Below are positions 34,536 through 43,699 of a stretch of 64,000 nt of DNA, one piece after another. This DNA is from Prevotella sp. Its GTDB lineage: Bacteria > Bacteroidota > Bacteroidia > Bacteroidales > Bacteroidaceae. Numbering within the stretch: position 1 is the first letter of the stretch; each line of letters begins with the position of its first letter. The notes beneath the pieces were generated by a model, which ran no database searches, had not been told where the DNA came from, and saw nothing but the letters and a program-made list of their open reading frames with translations. The stretch is from contig JAFYYV010000036.1 of NCBI GenBank assembly GCA_017557405.1, positions 19,470 through 83,469 on the forward strand. Reading direction: 5' to 3'. Both the position numbers and the translations under genes were made by a program.

Positions 34536-34886
34536 ATGAATTACACTTTATTAATTACCGTTTTCCTGACGGCTGTAGTCTTGGTGGTTGCCGCTTATAT
34601 CATCGCCAAGCTCATCGGTCCGCGCTCGTACAATCCGGTAAAGGGTGAACCCTATGAAAGTGGTATTCCCACACGTGGCTCTTCGTGGCTGCCTGTGAGC
34701 ATTGGCTACTATCTGTTCGCCATTCTTTTCCTGATGTTCGACATCGAGACCGTGTTCCTCTATCCGTGGGCAGTCGTTGTTAAGCAGTTCGGTCCGATGG
34801 CACTCGTCAGCATCGGCTTCTTCCTGCTGGTACTGGTATTTGGCCTTGCTTATGCTTGGCGGAAAGGAGCACTGGAATGGAAGTAA
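34536..34886 (+). CDS. nuoA: NADH-quinone oxidoreductase subunit A
   Basis: A 116-residue membrane subunit of complex I near the quinone site. Three helices are visible. The family segments PYESGIPTRGSS and LFAILFLMFDIETVFLYPWAV are conserved, the first carrying the loop that closes over the quinone channel. The last codons overlap the nuoB start. It is the first gene of the operon. Confidence 0.95.
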   Translation: MNYTLLITVFLTAVVLVVAAYIIAKLIGPRSYNPVKGEPYESGIPTRGSSWLPVSIGYYLFAILFLMFDIETVFLYPWAVVVKQFGPMALVSIGFFLLVLVFGLAYAWRKGALEWK

Positions 34887-35578
34887 GAAAACCGCGTATC
34901 AAAAGTATTCCTTATGACGAGTTCAAGGATAACGCCGCATTGGAGAGGATCGTTGACGAACTTCACGAAGGCGGTGTGAACGTAGTGGTGGGTTCACTCG
35001 ACCAGGCTATCAACTGGGGACGCTCGAACTCACTGTGGTCACTCACCTTCGCCACATCGTGTTGTGGTATCGAGTTCATGGCTGTCGGTTGTGCTCGATA
35101 CGACTTTGCCCGTTTTGGATTCGAGGTGACTCGCAACTCTCCTCGTCAAGCCGACCTCATCATGTGTGCTGGTACCATCACTCATAAGATGGCTCCCGTG
35201 CTGAAACGTCTTTACGATGAGATGGCCGAACCTAAGTATGTGATTGCAGTAGGTGGATGCGCCATCTCAGGTGGCCCGTTCAAGTCGAGCTATCATGTGG
35301 TGAAGGGCATCGAGGAGATTGTTCCTGTGGATGTCTTCATTCCTGGTTGTCCTCCGCGTCCCGAAGCCATCATGTATGGTATGATGCAGTTGCAACGCAA
35401 GGTGAAGATTGAGAAGTTCTTCGGTGGTGCCAACCACAAGCAGAACAAAGAAGAGCGCAAGCTTGGCATCTCGAACGAGGAACTCACCTATGGCAAGAAA
35501 GGAAAGCCCATTGTGGTGACCGAGGTTCCAGAGGAGTTTACTGAAACTATTAAAAAAGAACAGGAGGAAGCGAAATGA
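34877..35578 (+). CDS. nuoB: NADH-quinone oxidoreductase subunit B
   Basis: A 233-residue subunit holding the terminal 4Fe-4S cluster N2, which passes electrons to quinone. Cluster cysteines are seen in TFATSCCGIEFMAVG, in MCAGTITHKMAP and in VIPGCPPRPEA-type FIPGCPPRPEAI. A charged C-terminal tail of about 45 residues after the core is longer than in E. coli. Start 34877 (MEVRKPR) is preferred, because GGAG lies about nine bases upstream; the ATG at 34856 would add residues not seen in the family. It overlaps nuoA and, by ATGA, nuoCD. Confidence 0.95.
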   Translation: MEVRKPRIKSIPYDEFKDNAALERIVDELHEGGVNVVVGSLDQAINWGRSNSLWSLTFATSCCGIEFMAVGCARYDFARFGFEVTRNSPRQADLIMCAGTITHKMAPVLKRLYDEMAEPKYVIAVGGCAISGGPFKSSYHVVKGIEEIVPVDVFIPGCPPRPEAIMYGMMQLQRKVKIEKFFGGANHKQNKEERKLGISNEELTYGKKGKPIVVTEVPEEFTETIKKEQEEAK

Positions 35579-37185
35579 AACTGAATAATCTTGTATTTGA
35601 TTTCGATAAGTTTGCCTCCGAAATGGCAAATCTGAAGAACCAGAAGCATTTTGACTATTTGGTGACCATCATCGGTGAGGACTTCGGTGAAGAAGGACTG
35701 GGATGTATCTACATCCTTGAGAATACTGACACACACGAACGCACATCGGTGAAGATGATTGCCCGCACCCAGGTGTGTGGTGATGGAATGGCTTCAAATG
35801 GAACTGGAGACACCGATGGTCAGAGGATTCCTTATATCCCCACGGTGACTGGTTTATGGAAGAGTGCCGACCTGTTGGAGCGCGAAGTATATGACTTCTT
35901 GGGCATTGTGTTCCTAGGTCATCCCGATATGCGTCGTCTGTTCCTGCGTAGTGACTTCAAGGGCTACCCCTTGCGTAAGGACTATGTGGCCTCCGACGAC
36001 TATTCATTGGAGGATGATGTGGAGCCCGACTATGGTTTGGAATACTATATCGACAAGTATGGCAACCTGCAATGCAAGCAGAACCGCTTGTTCAACGATG
36101 ATGACTATGTGGTGAACATTGGTCCTCAGCATCCTTCCACACACGGTGTGCTCCGTCTACAGACAACACTCGATGGTGAGACCGTGAAGCGCATCTATCC
36201 TCATCTTGGTTATATCCACCGCGGTATTGAGAAGATGTGGGAAAGCATGACATACCCGCAGACACTTGCTCTGACCGACCGATTGAACTATCTCTCGGCC
36301 ATGATGCATCGTCATGCGTTGGTGGGTGTCATCGAAGAGGCTATGGGTATTGAGTTGACCGACCGTATCAAGACCATCCGCACCATCATGGATGAGTTGC
36401 AACGTCTTGATTCACATCTGCTCTATTGTGGATGTACAGCTCAGGACTTGGGTGCTCTGACCGCTTTCCTCTATTGTATGCGTGATCGTGAGCATGTGCT
36501 CAATGTGATGGAGGAAACTACAGGAGGACGCCTCATTCAGAACTACTACCGCATTGGAGGTTTGCAGGATGACATTGATCCCAACTTCGTGAAGAACGTG
36601 AAGGATTTGTGTGCTTATCTTCGTCCGATGATTCAGGAGTACATGGATGTGTTTGGTGACAATGTCATCACTCACAACCGTCTGGAGAAGGTGGGTGCTA
36701 TGAACCTCGAGGATTGCATCAACTATGGTGTGACAGGTCCTGCAGGACGTGCTGCTGGTTGGAAGAATGATGTTCGCAAAAACCACCCATACGATGTGTA
36801 TGACAAGGTGGAATGGAAGCAGATCACGCTCACAGGTTGCGACTCGATGGATCGTTATCTCGTTCATATTCAGGAGATGTATCAGAGCCTCGACATCATT
36901 GAGCAACTGATTGACAACATTCCTGAAGGCGACTACTATGTGAAGCAGAAGCCCATCATCAAAGTGCCCGAGGGACAGTGGTACTTCTCTGTGGAAGGTG
37001 CCAGCGGTGAGTTTGGTGTCTATCTCGATTCGAAAGGTGACAAGAGTCCTTATCGCATGAAGATGCGTCCTATGGGCCTCACATTGATTGGTGCTCTCGA
37101 CACGATGTTGCGTGGACAGAAGATTGCCGACCTGGTAACCACCACAGCCGCCATCGATGTTGTGATTCCAGATATTGACAGATGA
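35575..37185 (+). CDS. nuoCD: NADH-quinone oxidoreductase fused subunit C/D
   Basis: A 536-residue fusion of the 30 kDa (NuoC, about 1-140) and 49 kDa (NuoD, about 165-536) subunits. NuoC shows ERTSVKMIARTQV and the signature region ADLLEREVYDFLGIVFLGHPDMRRLFLR. NuoD shows NIGPQHPSTHGVLRL and HLGYIHRGIEKMWE, which line the quinone cavity, and ends VIPDIDR, where NuoD usually ends. The fusion is common in Bacteroidetes and also in E. coli. Its stop codon lies in the first unit of an 8-nt repeat. Confidence 0.95.
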   Translation: MKLNNLVFDFDKFASEMANLKNQKHFDYLVTIIGEDFGEEGLGCIYILENTDTHERTSVKMIARTQVCGDGMASNGTGDTDGQRIPYIPTVTGLWKSADLLEREVYDFLGIVFLGHPDMRRLFLRSDFKGYPLRKDYVASDDYSLEDDVEPDYGLEYYIDKYGNLQCKQNRLFNDDDYVVNIGPQHPSTHGVLRLQTTLDGETVKRIYPHLGYIHRGIEKMWESMTYPQTLALTDRLNYLSAMMHRHALVGVIEEAMGIELTDRIKTIRTIMDELQRLDSHLLYCGCTAQDLGALTAFLYCMRDREHVLNVMEETTGGRLIQNYYRIGGLQDDIDPNFVKNVKDLCAYLRPMIQEYMDVFGDNVITHNRLEKVGAMNLEDCINYGVTGPAGRAAGWKNDVRKNHPYDVYDKVEWKQITLTGCDSMDRYLVHIQEMYQSLDIIEQLIDNIPEGDYYVKQKPIIKVPEGQWYFSVEGASGEFGVYLDSKGDKSPYRMKMRPMGLTLIGALDTMLRGQKIADLVTTTAAIDVVIPDIDR

Positions 37186-37252
37186 GTTAATAAGTTGATG
37201 AGTTTGTAAGTTTTAAGAAAGGACTCAGAAACTAATAAACTAAAGAACTGAT
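37181..37252. repeat. inverted pair of 8-nt tandem repeats before nuoH
   Basis: Four direct units (GATGAGTT, AATAAGTT, GATGAGTT, TGTAAGTT at 37181-37212) are followed, after 16 bases, by three units containing the complement AACT at the same 8-base spacing (37229-37252). In mRNA the two halves could pair as a hairpin just before the nuoH start. The same unit family is seen on the opposite strand before pfkA (54516-54587). Confidence 0.65.
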
Positions 37253-37255
37253 ATT

Positions 37256-38344
37256 ATGTTTGATTTTTCAATAGTAACACAATGGTTCGACGGTCTTCTC
37301 CGAAACACGTTAGGTCTCGGTGATTTCTGGTCGATACTTATTGAGTGCGTGGTGGTGGGAGTCATCATCCTCACGGCTTATGCCCTGCTTGCCATCGCAC
37401 TGATATTCATGGAGCGCAAGGTCTGTGCCTACTTCCAGTGCCGTTTGGGCCCGATGCGTGTAGGACCTTGGGGAATCTTCCAGGTGTTTGCCGATGTGGT
37501 GAAGATGCTCATCAAAGAGATCTTCTTCGTCGACAAGGCCGACAAGTTCCTCTATGCGATTGCTCCATTGCTTGTCATCATAGCCTCTGTGGGAACCTTC
37601 TCGTTCCTGCCTTGGAACAAGGGTGCAGGTATTCTCGACTTCAATGTGGGAGTGTTCCTCATCACAGCCATCTCATCGATTGGTGTGCTGGGAGTGTTCC
37701 TCGCTGGATGGGGTAGTAACAACAAGTATTCTGTAGTGTCAGCCATGCGTGCAGCTGTGCAGATGATTTCCTATGAGATGTCGCTTTGCCTGTGTCTCAT
37801 CACGGCAGTCATCTTGATTGGTTCGATGCAGGTGAGCACTATTGTCGATTACCAGACAGGACCTTGGAACTGGCTCATCGTGAAAGGTCACATTCCTGCC
37901 ATCATCGCTTTCATTGTCTTCCTCATTGCAGGAAACGCAGAAGCCAATCGTGGCCCGTTTGATATGGCAGAGGCAGAGAGTGAGTTGACCGCTGGACACC
38001 ACACCGAGTATTCAGGTATGGGCTTCGGCTTCTTCTATCTGGCCGAGTTCCTCAACCTCTTCATTATCTCTGGAATAGCCACCACCGTCTTCTTGGGTGG
38101 TTGGGCACCATTGAACATTGGCATCGAGGCCTTCGACAATGTGATGAACTACATCCCAGGATTTGTGTGGTTCCTCGGAAAGGCCTTTGTTGTGGTGTGG
38201 TTGCTTATGTGGGTGAAGTGGACATTCCCCCGTCTGCGTATTGACCAGATCCTTAAACTTGAGTGGAAATATCTGATGCCTCTGTCGCTCATCAACCTCG
38301 TGCTGATGACCGTCGTGGTAGCACTGGGTCTTTATATTAAATAA
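37256..38344 (+). CDS. nuoH: NADH-quinone oxidoreductase subunit H
   Basis: A 362-residue membrane subunit with eight or nine helices that connects the quinone site to the proton-pumping arm. Conserved segments are FMERKVCAYFQCRLGPMRVGPWG, AEANRGPFDMAEAESELTAGHHTEYSG (acidic loop at the quinone channel) and FPRLRIDQILKLEWKYLMPLS. Length is a little above E. coli. nuoI starts 12 bases after its stop. Confidence 0.95.
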   Translation: MFDFSIVTQWFDGLLRNTLGLGDFWSILIECVVVGVIILTAYALLAIALIFMERKVCAYFQCRLGPMRVGPWGIFQVFADVVKMLIKEIFFVDKADKFLYAIAPLLVIIASVGTFSFLPWNKGAGILDFNVGVFLITAISSIGVLGVFLAGWGSNNKYSVVSAMRAAVQMISYEMSLCLCLITAVILIGSMQVSTIVDYQTGPWNWLIVKGHIPAIIAFIVFLIAGNAEANRGPFDMAEAESELTAGHHTEYSGMGFGFFYLAEFLNLFIISGIATTVFLGGWAPLNIGIEAFDNVMNYIPGFVWFLGKAFVVVWLLMWVKWTFPRLRIDQILKLEWKYLMPLSLINLVLMTVVVALGLYIK

Positions 38345-38356
38345 GGTGTATATACA

Positions 38357-38890
38357 ATGGAACAGAACAAATCATATTTCAGCGAAATCGTGGATGGCGT
38401 GAAAACGTTGGCTACGGGTATGAAAGTCACTCTGAAGGAGTATTTCACCCCGAAGTCCACTGAGCAATATCCTGAGAATCGCAAGACAACACTGCACGTG
38501 GCCAGCCGACATCGTGGACGCTTGGTGTTCAAGCGCAATGAGGATGGCAGCTACAAGTGTACGGCATGTACATTGTGCGAGAAAGCCTGTCCCAATGGAA
38601 CCATCAAGATTGTCGCCCACATGGACGAAGATCCTGAGACAGGCAAGAAGAAGAGAGTGCTCGACGACTATCAGTATGACCTTGGCGACTGCATGTTCTG
38701 CCAGCTCTGTACGAATGCTTGCAACTTCGATGCCATTGAGTTCACCAACGATTTTGAGAATGCCACATTCGAGCGTGAATCGCTGGTGCTTCATCTCAAC
38801 AAAGAGGTATATGAAGGTGGTTCGCTTCCCAATCTCATCGATGGAGGAGCACCACTGACCATCGGAAAGTTTAACACCAAAACAAAGTAA
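38357..38890 (+). CDS. nuoI: NADH-quinone oxidoreductase subunit I
   Basis: A 177-residue subunit carrying two 4Fe-4S clusters between the electron input and cluster N2. The first ferredoxin motif is CTACTLCEKACPNG. The second is CMFCQLCTNACNFDAIEF, where the usual Pro after the fourth Cys is Asn. All eight cysteines are present. A long N-terminus (about 1-45) precedes the clusters. Confidence 0.95.
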   Translation: MEQNKSYFSEIVDGVKTLATGMKVTLKEYFTPKSTEQYPENRKTTLHVASRHRGRLVFKRNEDGSYKCTACTLCEKACPNGTIKIVAHMDEDPETGKKKRVLDDYQYDLGDCMFCQLCTNACNFDAIEFTNDFENATFERESLVLHLNKEVYEGGSLPNLIDGGAPLTIGKFNTKTK

Positions 38891-38896
38891 AGGAAT

Positions 38897-39421
38897 ATGG
38901 CAAGATTAGTAATGTTTTGCATTTTGGCCGTAGTCATCATCGGCTCAGCCATCATGTGCGTGACCACCAAGAGGATCATGAGAGCCGCTACATTCCTGCT
39001 CTTTGTTCTCTTTGGTGTGGCAGGTATCTATTTCCTGCTCGATTACACGTTCCTGGGTGCTGCACAGATAAGCATCTATGCCGGAGGTATCACCATGATG
39101 TATATCTTCGCCATCCAACTTGTCTCCAAACGCACCCTTCAAGGTTTGGAGGAGCATGTCAAAGGCAGCCGTGTCATCACGGGTGCACTGGCAGCCCTGA
39201 TAGGCTTTGGAACTGTAATGTTAGTGTTTTTCAAAAACCAATTGTTCGACCGCTTGGCCACAATGACCGAAGGTGCTGAGGTGCCTATGGAACAAATCGG
39301 CCAGGGTATGGTAGGTGCCGACAAATATGGATGGGTGCTCCCCTTCGAGTTCATCTCCATCTTCCTGTTGGCCTGCATCATCGGTGGAATCATGATCGCA
39401 AGAAAGGAGGATAAGCAATGA
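38897..39421 (+). CDS. nuoJ: NADH-quinone oxidoreductase subunit J
   Basis: A 174-residue membrane subunit with five helices. The conserved third helix region GAAQISIYAGGITMMYIFAIQLV is seen, together with TKRIMRAATFLLFVLFGVAGIYFLL. Its stop overlaps the nuoK start (ATGA, four bases), so the two are translationally coupled. Confidence 0.93.
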   Translation: MARLVMFCILAVVIIGSAIMCVTTKRIMRAATFLLFVLFGVAGIYFLLDYTFLGAAQISIYAGGITMMYIFAIQLVSKRTLQGLEEHVKGSRVITGALAALIGFGTVMLVFFKNQLFDRLATMTEGAEVPMEQIGQGMVGADKYGWVLPFEFISIFLLACIIGGIMIARKEDKQ

Positions 39422-39726
39422 TACCTGTTGAATGTTATTTTGTGCTGAGTGCCATTTTGTTCTTCATTGGCTTCTACGGCTTTGTGACCCGTCGCAACCT
39501 GATTGCGATGCTCATCTCTGTTGAACTGGTGCTGAATGCTGTTGATATCAACTTCGCAGTGTTCAACCGCATTCTCTTCCCTGGACAGCTCGAGGGCTTC
39601 TTCTTCACACTGTTCTCCATTGGTGTGAGTGCTGCCGAGTCAGCTGTTGCTATCGCTATCATAATCAACGTTTACCGCAACTTCAAGAGTGATCAGGTGA
39701 ACAGTATTGAAAACATGAAATGGTAA
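39418..39726 (+). CDS. nuoK: NADH-quinone oxidoreductase subunit K
   Basis: A 102-residue membrane subunit with three helices. The two membrane glutamates needed for proton transfer lie in AMLISVELVLNAVDINF and SVSAAESAVAIAIIINVYR-type GVSAAESAVAIAI. Its length matches the family. It overlaps nuoJ by four bases. Confidence 0.95.
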   Translation: MIPVECYFVLSAILFFIGFYGFVTRRNLIAMLISVELVLNAVDINFAVFNRILFPGQLEGFFFTLFSIGVSAAESAVAIAIIINVYRNFKSDQVNSIENMKW

Positions 39727-39738
39727 TTATTTAAGATT

Positions 39739-41721
39739 ATGTACGATTATTCATTTTTGATACTTCTTCTTCCCCTGCTCTCATTCGTTGTGTTGGGACT
39801 TGCGGGAATGAAGATGTCACATAAGACAGCAGGGCTCATTGGCACTTGCACGCTTGGTGTGATCACAATACTCAGCTATGCCACGGCAATTGAGTATTTC
39901 ACCTCAGCACGTCTTGCCTCAGGAGCCTTCCAGACCATAGTGCCCTATAACTACACCTGGCTGCCACTTGGCAAATTGCATTTTGACATGGGCATCTTGC
40001 TCGACCCCATCTCGGTGGTCATGCTCATTGTCATCTCCACGGTGTCGCTCATGGTGCACATCTATTCTTTTGGTTACATGCACGGTGAGAAAGGCTTCCA
40101 GCGCTACTATGCCTTCCTGAGCCTCTTCACCATGTCGATGCTCGGACTTGTGTTGGCCACCAACATCTTCCAGATGTACATGTTCTGGGAACTCGTGGGT
40201 GTGTCTTCCTATCTGCTCATCGGTTTCTACTATCCATTGGGTGCAGCAGTTGCAGCCTCCAAGAAGGCATTCATTGTGACTCGTTTCGCTGACATGTTCT
40301 TCTTGATTGGTATTCTCATCTTTGGCTACTACACCCGCTCGTTCAGCTTCTCGTTCCTTGGAGTCGTTGATCCCACCCATGGAACATCGTTGATTATGGG
40401 TAGTGCTGCCAAGGCTGCCGCTGCAGGTGGTCTCATCCTACCTACTGCTCTGGTGCTGATGTTCATTGGTGGAGCTGGTAAGAGTGCCATGTTCCCGTTG
40501 CACATCTGGTTACCCGATGCCATGGAGGGTCCCACACCTGTCTCTGCACTTATCCATGCTGCAACGATGGTTGTGGCTGGTGTGTTCCAGGTGGCTCGTA
40601 TGTTCCCCTTGTGGATTGAGTATGCTCCACAGGCCATGTCCATCATTGTTTGGGTGGGTGTGTTCACTGCCTTCTATGCAGCAGCTGTGGCATGTGCCCA
40701 AACCGATATCAAACGTGTGTTGGCCTTCTCTACCATCTCGCAGATCGCCTTCATGATGGTGGCCCTCGGCGTATGTCTGCCCGGACACGGAGCCGTGCTC
40801 GACAACCACATGCAGCTGGGTTATATGGCTGGTATGTTCCACCTGTTCACCCACGCCATGTTCAAGGCCTGCCTGTTCCTTTGCGCCGGTTGCATCATCC
40901 ACGCCGTACACTCCAACGAGATGGCCTTCATGGGTGGTCTTCGCAAGTATATGCCCATCACGCATTGGACGTTCCTCATCTCTTGTCTGGCCATCGCGGG
41001 CATCCCGTTCTTCTCAGGCTTCAGCTCGAAGGATGAGATCATCACAGCCTGCTTCCAGTACAGTCCTGTGGTGGGTTGGATCATGACAGGTATTGCCGCC
41101 ATGACAGCCTTCTACATGTTCCGTCTCTACTATGGAATCTTCTGGGGAACCGAGAACAAGGAAGCCCACGAGCATCACACGCCACATGAGGCTCCTCTCA
41201 CGATGACAGTTCCTCTCATCATTCTTTGCTGCATCACGTTGGGCGTGGGTATCTACACCACTATTGCTGGTTTTGCAGGGTGGGGTGGTTCCTTCGGTTC
41301 GTTTGTCAGTGCCAATGGTCAGGATTACACCATCCACTTCGACCACAAGATTGCTTTGACCTCAACCGTCATTGCCATCTTGAGCATCTGCCTTGCCACC
41401 TACATCTTCAAGGGTGAGAAGCAACCCATTGCCGACAAGCTCTACAAGACATTCCCCAATCTCTGGCGTGCTGCCTACAAGCGTTTCTATCAGGACGAGA
41501 TTTGGCAGTTTTTCACCCACAAAATCATCTTCCGTTGTGTCTCCATGCCCATTGCTTGGTTTGACCGTCGTGTCATCGATGGCACCTTCAACTTCATGGC
41601 TTGGGGCACCAATGAGGCAGGTGAGTCACTCCGTCCTTGGCAGAGTGGTGATGTCCGTCAGTATGTGGTATGGTTCCTCACAGGAGCAGTTGCCTTAACA
41701 TTAGTATTACTTGCTATATAA
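39739..41721 (+). CDS. nuoL: NADH-quinone oxidoreductase subunit L
   Basis: A 660-residue antiporter-like subunit at the distal end of the membrane arm. The key membrane Glu is in MYMFWELVGVSSYLLIGF, with the discontinuous-helix Lys/His regions KSAMFPLHIWLPDAMEGPTPVSALIHAATMV. The C-terminal lateral helix that runs along the arm is included (about 540-660). Length is slightly above E. coli (613). Confidence 0.95.
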   Translation: MYDYSFLILLLPLLSFVVLGLAGMKMSHKTAGLIGTCTLGVITILSYATAIEYFTSARLASGAFQTIVPYNYTWLPLGKLHFDMGILLDPISVVMLIVISTVSLMVHIYSFGYMHGEKGFQRYYAFLSLFTMSMLGLVLATNIFQMYMFWELVGVSSYLLIGFYYPLGAAVAASKKAFIVTRFADMFFLIGILIFGYYTRSFSFSFLGVVDPTHGTSLIMGSAAKAAAAGGLILPTALVLMFIGGAGKSAMFPLHIWLPDAMEGPTPVSALIHAATMVVAGVFQVARMFPLWIEYAPQAMSIIVWVGVFTAFYAAAVACAQTDIKRVLAFSTISQIAFMMVALGVCLPGHGAVLDNHMQLGYMAGMFHLFTHAMFKACLFLCAGCIIHAVHSNEMAFMGGLRKYMPITHWTFLISCLAIAGIPFFSGFSSKDEIITACFQYSPVVGWIMTGIAAMTAFYMFRLYYGIFWGTENKEAHEHHTPHEAPLTMTVPLIILCCITLGVGIYTTIAGFAGWGGSFGSFVSANGQDYTIHFDHKIALTSTVIAILSICLATYIFKGEKQPIADKLYKTFPNLWRAAYKRFYQDEIWQFFTHKIIFRCVSMPIAWFDRRVIDGTFNFMAWGTNEAGESLRPWQSGDVRQYVVWFLTGAVALTLVLLAI

Positions 41722-41731
41722 ATAAGAAGAA

Positions 41732-43231
41732 ATGAATATATTAAGTCTATTCGTAATAATCCCCGTCCTGATGCTCTTGGGCCTCTGGTTGTCCAAGAAC
41801 CTCAATCAGGTGCGTGGTGTGATGGTGGTCGGAGCCTCGTGCTTGCTGGCCCTGTCCATTTGGCTGACCGTATATTTCGTTCAGCAGCGTGCAGCTGGTA
41901 ATACCGATGTGATGCTGCTTGCCAAGAGTATTCCATGGTTCAAACCTCTGAACATCGCCTATGCTGTGGGTGTGGATGGCATCTCAGTGGTCATGTTGCT
42001 CCTCTCGAGCATCATAGTCTTCACTGGAACATTCGCCTCCTGGCAGTTGAAGCCGCTCACCAAGGAGTATTTCCTTTGGTTCACGCTGCTCTCCACAGGT
42101 GTGTTCGGATTCTTCATCACCATCGACCTCTTCACGATGTTCATGTTCTATGAGGTGGCCCTCATCCCCATGTATCTGCTCATCGGAGTGTGGGGTAGTG
42201 GAGCGAAGGAGTATTCAGCCATGAAGCTCACCCTCATGCTCATGGGAGGTTCGGCACTGCTTGTCATAGGCATCCTGGGCATCTATTTCTTCTCAGGTGC
42301 AACAACCATGAATGTGGTTCAGATTGCCACCATGCACAACATCCCCGTAGCCATCCAGAAGGTGTTCTTCCCGTTCATCTTCATTGGTTTCGGAGTGCTT
42401 GGTGCCATGTTCCCGTTCCACACATGGTCTCCCGACGGTCATGCATCTGCCCCCACAGCTGTGTCCATGCTCCATGCTGGAGTGCTCATGAAACTGGGAG
42501 GATATGGTTGCTTCCGTGTGGCCATGTACCTGCTTCCTGAGGCAGCCCAGCAGCTTGCTTGGATTTTCCTCATCCTCACCACCATCTCTGTGGTCTATGG
42601 AGCCCTCTCCGCTTGTGTGCAAACCGACCTGAAGTACATCAATGCCTACTCGTCGGTCAGCCACTGTGGTCTGGTGCTGTTTGCCCTATTGATGATGACA
42701 CAGACCTCTTGTTCGGGAGCCATCCTGCAGATGCTCAGCCATGGTCTGATGACAGCCCTCTTCTTTGCTCTCATCGGTATGATTTATGGACGCACCCACA
42801 CCCGTGATGTACGCAAGTTGGGTGGTCTCATGAAGATTATGCCCTTCCTGGCTGTAGGATATCTCATTGCAGGTCTGGCCAACCTTGGATTGCCGGGCTT
42901 CTCAGGCTTCACCGCCGAGATGACCATCTTTGTGGGTTCATTCCAGAATGCCGACACCTTCCATCGTGTCTGCACCATCATTGCCTGTACCTCCATTGTC
43001 GTCACAGCAGTCTATATCCTGCGTGTGGCTGGCAAGATTCTCATGGGCAAGGTGGCTGACCCACACTATGAGCTTCTCACCGATGCCACTTGGGACGAAC
43101 GTATTGCTGTGGCCTGCCTCATCTTCTGTGTGGCTGGTCTCGGTCTCACTCCGTTCTTCTTCAAGCCCATCATCGACAATGCCCTGCTTCCCATCCTCTC
43201 AGTAGTAAATCCGGCAATGGCAACGATATAG
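41732..43231 (+). CDS. nuoM: NADH-quinone oxidoreductase subunit M
   Basis: A 499-residue antiporter-like proton-pumping subunit with about fourteen helices. It has the conserved Glu in MFMFYEVALIPMYLLIGVWG, the FPFHTWSPDGHASAPTAVSM loop and SVSHCGLVLFALLM. Length matches the family. The gene that normally follows is nuoN; here a four-helix-bundle gene lies between them. Confidence 0.95.
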   Translation: MNILSLFVIIPVLMLLGLWLSKNLNQVRGVMVVGASCLLALSIWLTVYFVQQRAAGNTDVMLLAKSIPWFKPLNIAYAVGVDGISVVMLLLSSIIVFTGTFASWQLKPLTKEYFLWFTLLSTGVFGFFITIDLFTMFMFYEVALIPMYLLIGVWGSGAKEYSAMKLTLMLMGGSALLVIGILGIYFFSGATTMNVVQIATMHNIPVAIQKVFFPFIFIGFGVLGAMFPFHTWSPDGHASAPTAVSMLHAGVLMKLGGYGCFRVAMYLLPEAAQQLAWIFLILTTISVVYGALSACVQTDLKYINAYSSVSHCGLVLFALLMMTQTSCSGAILQMLSHGLMTALFFALIGMIYGRTHTRDVRKLGGLMKIMPFLAVGYLIAGLANLGLPGFSGFTAEMTIFVGSFQNADTFHRVCTIIACTSIVVTAVYILRVAGKILMGKVADPHYELLTDATWDERIAVACLIFCVAGLGLTPFFFKPIIDNALLPILSVVNPAMATI

Positions 43232-43233
43232 GA

Positions 43234-43275
43234 TAATTAAAAAATTAAGAAATTTAAAAATTAAAAAATTAAAGG
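43234..43275. repeat. AT-only tandem repeat, left flank of the four-helix-bundle gene
   Basis: A run of AATTAAAAAATTAAG-type units lies between the nuoM stop and the inserted gene. Its reverse complement closely matches the T-rich run at 43653-43698 on the other side, giving an inverted pair around the gene. Confidence 0.7.
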
Positions 43276-43286
43276 ATTTCATATCA

Positions 43287-43652
43287 ATGTATATTGAGAA
43301 CAGTGACAATATCATTCAAGACCTTTCGTTCAAGTTTGCTGTCAGGGTCGTAAAGTTCTATCGGTATCTTGTCGATGAGAAGCGCGAATATGTGTTGTCC
43401 AAGCAAATACTACGCAGTGGTACAAGCATTGGTGCAAACGTTCGAGAAAGCCTTCATGGTCAAAGTGAAGCCGACTTTGTTAATAAGTTGCAGATTGCCC
43501 TGAAGGAAGCTGACGAAACCGAGTACTGGTTAGAGCTTTTCCATGCCACTAATCTCATCAGCGACGAAGAGTTCAGCTCATTGTCTTCTGATGTGAAACA
43601 GCTCATTGGAACGTTGGTCAAGATAATCAAGTCAAAGAAAGGAATCCAATAG
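43287..43652 (+). CDS. four-helix-bundle protein (23S rRNA intervening-sequence protein family)
   Basis: A 121-residue helical protein of the S23/IVP four-helix-bundle family. Members are encoded in intervening sequences of 23S rRNA in Leptospira and other bacteria, and relatives (Avd) work with diversity-generating retroelements. The family core is clear: KQILRSGTSIGANVRESLHG, QSEADFVNKLQIALKEADET and EYWLELF. It lies in the same direction between nuoM and nuoN, a position with no link to complex I, and is bracketed by complementary AT repeats. The molecular role in this setting is unknown. Confidence 0.9.
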   Translation: MYIENSDNIIQDLSFKFAVRVVKFYRYLVDEKREYVLSKQILRSGTSIGANVRESLHGQSEADFVNKLQIALKEADETEYWLELFHATNLISDEEFSSLSSDVKQLIGTLVKIIKSKKGIQ

Positions 43653-43698
43653 TATAATTTTTTAATTTTATAATTATATAATTTTTAAATTTTTAAAG
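43653..43698. repeat. AT-only tandem repeat, right flank of the four-helix-bundle gene
   Basis: TATAATTTTTTAATTTTATA and following T-rich units lie between the four-helix-bundle stop and the nuoN ATG at 43700. They are the complement in kind of the run at 43234-43275, so a stem enclosing the whole gene is possible in the mRNA. Confidence 0.7.
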
Positions 43699-43699
43699 T

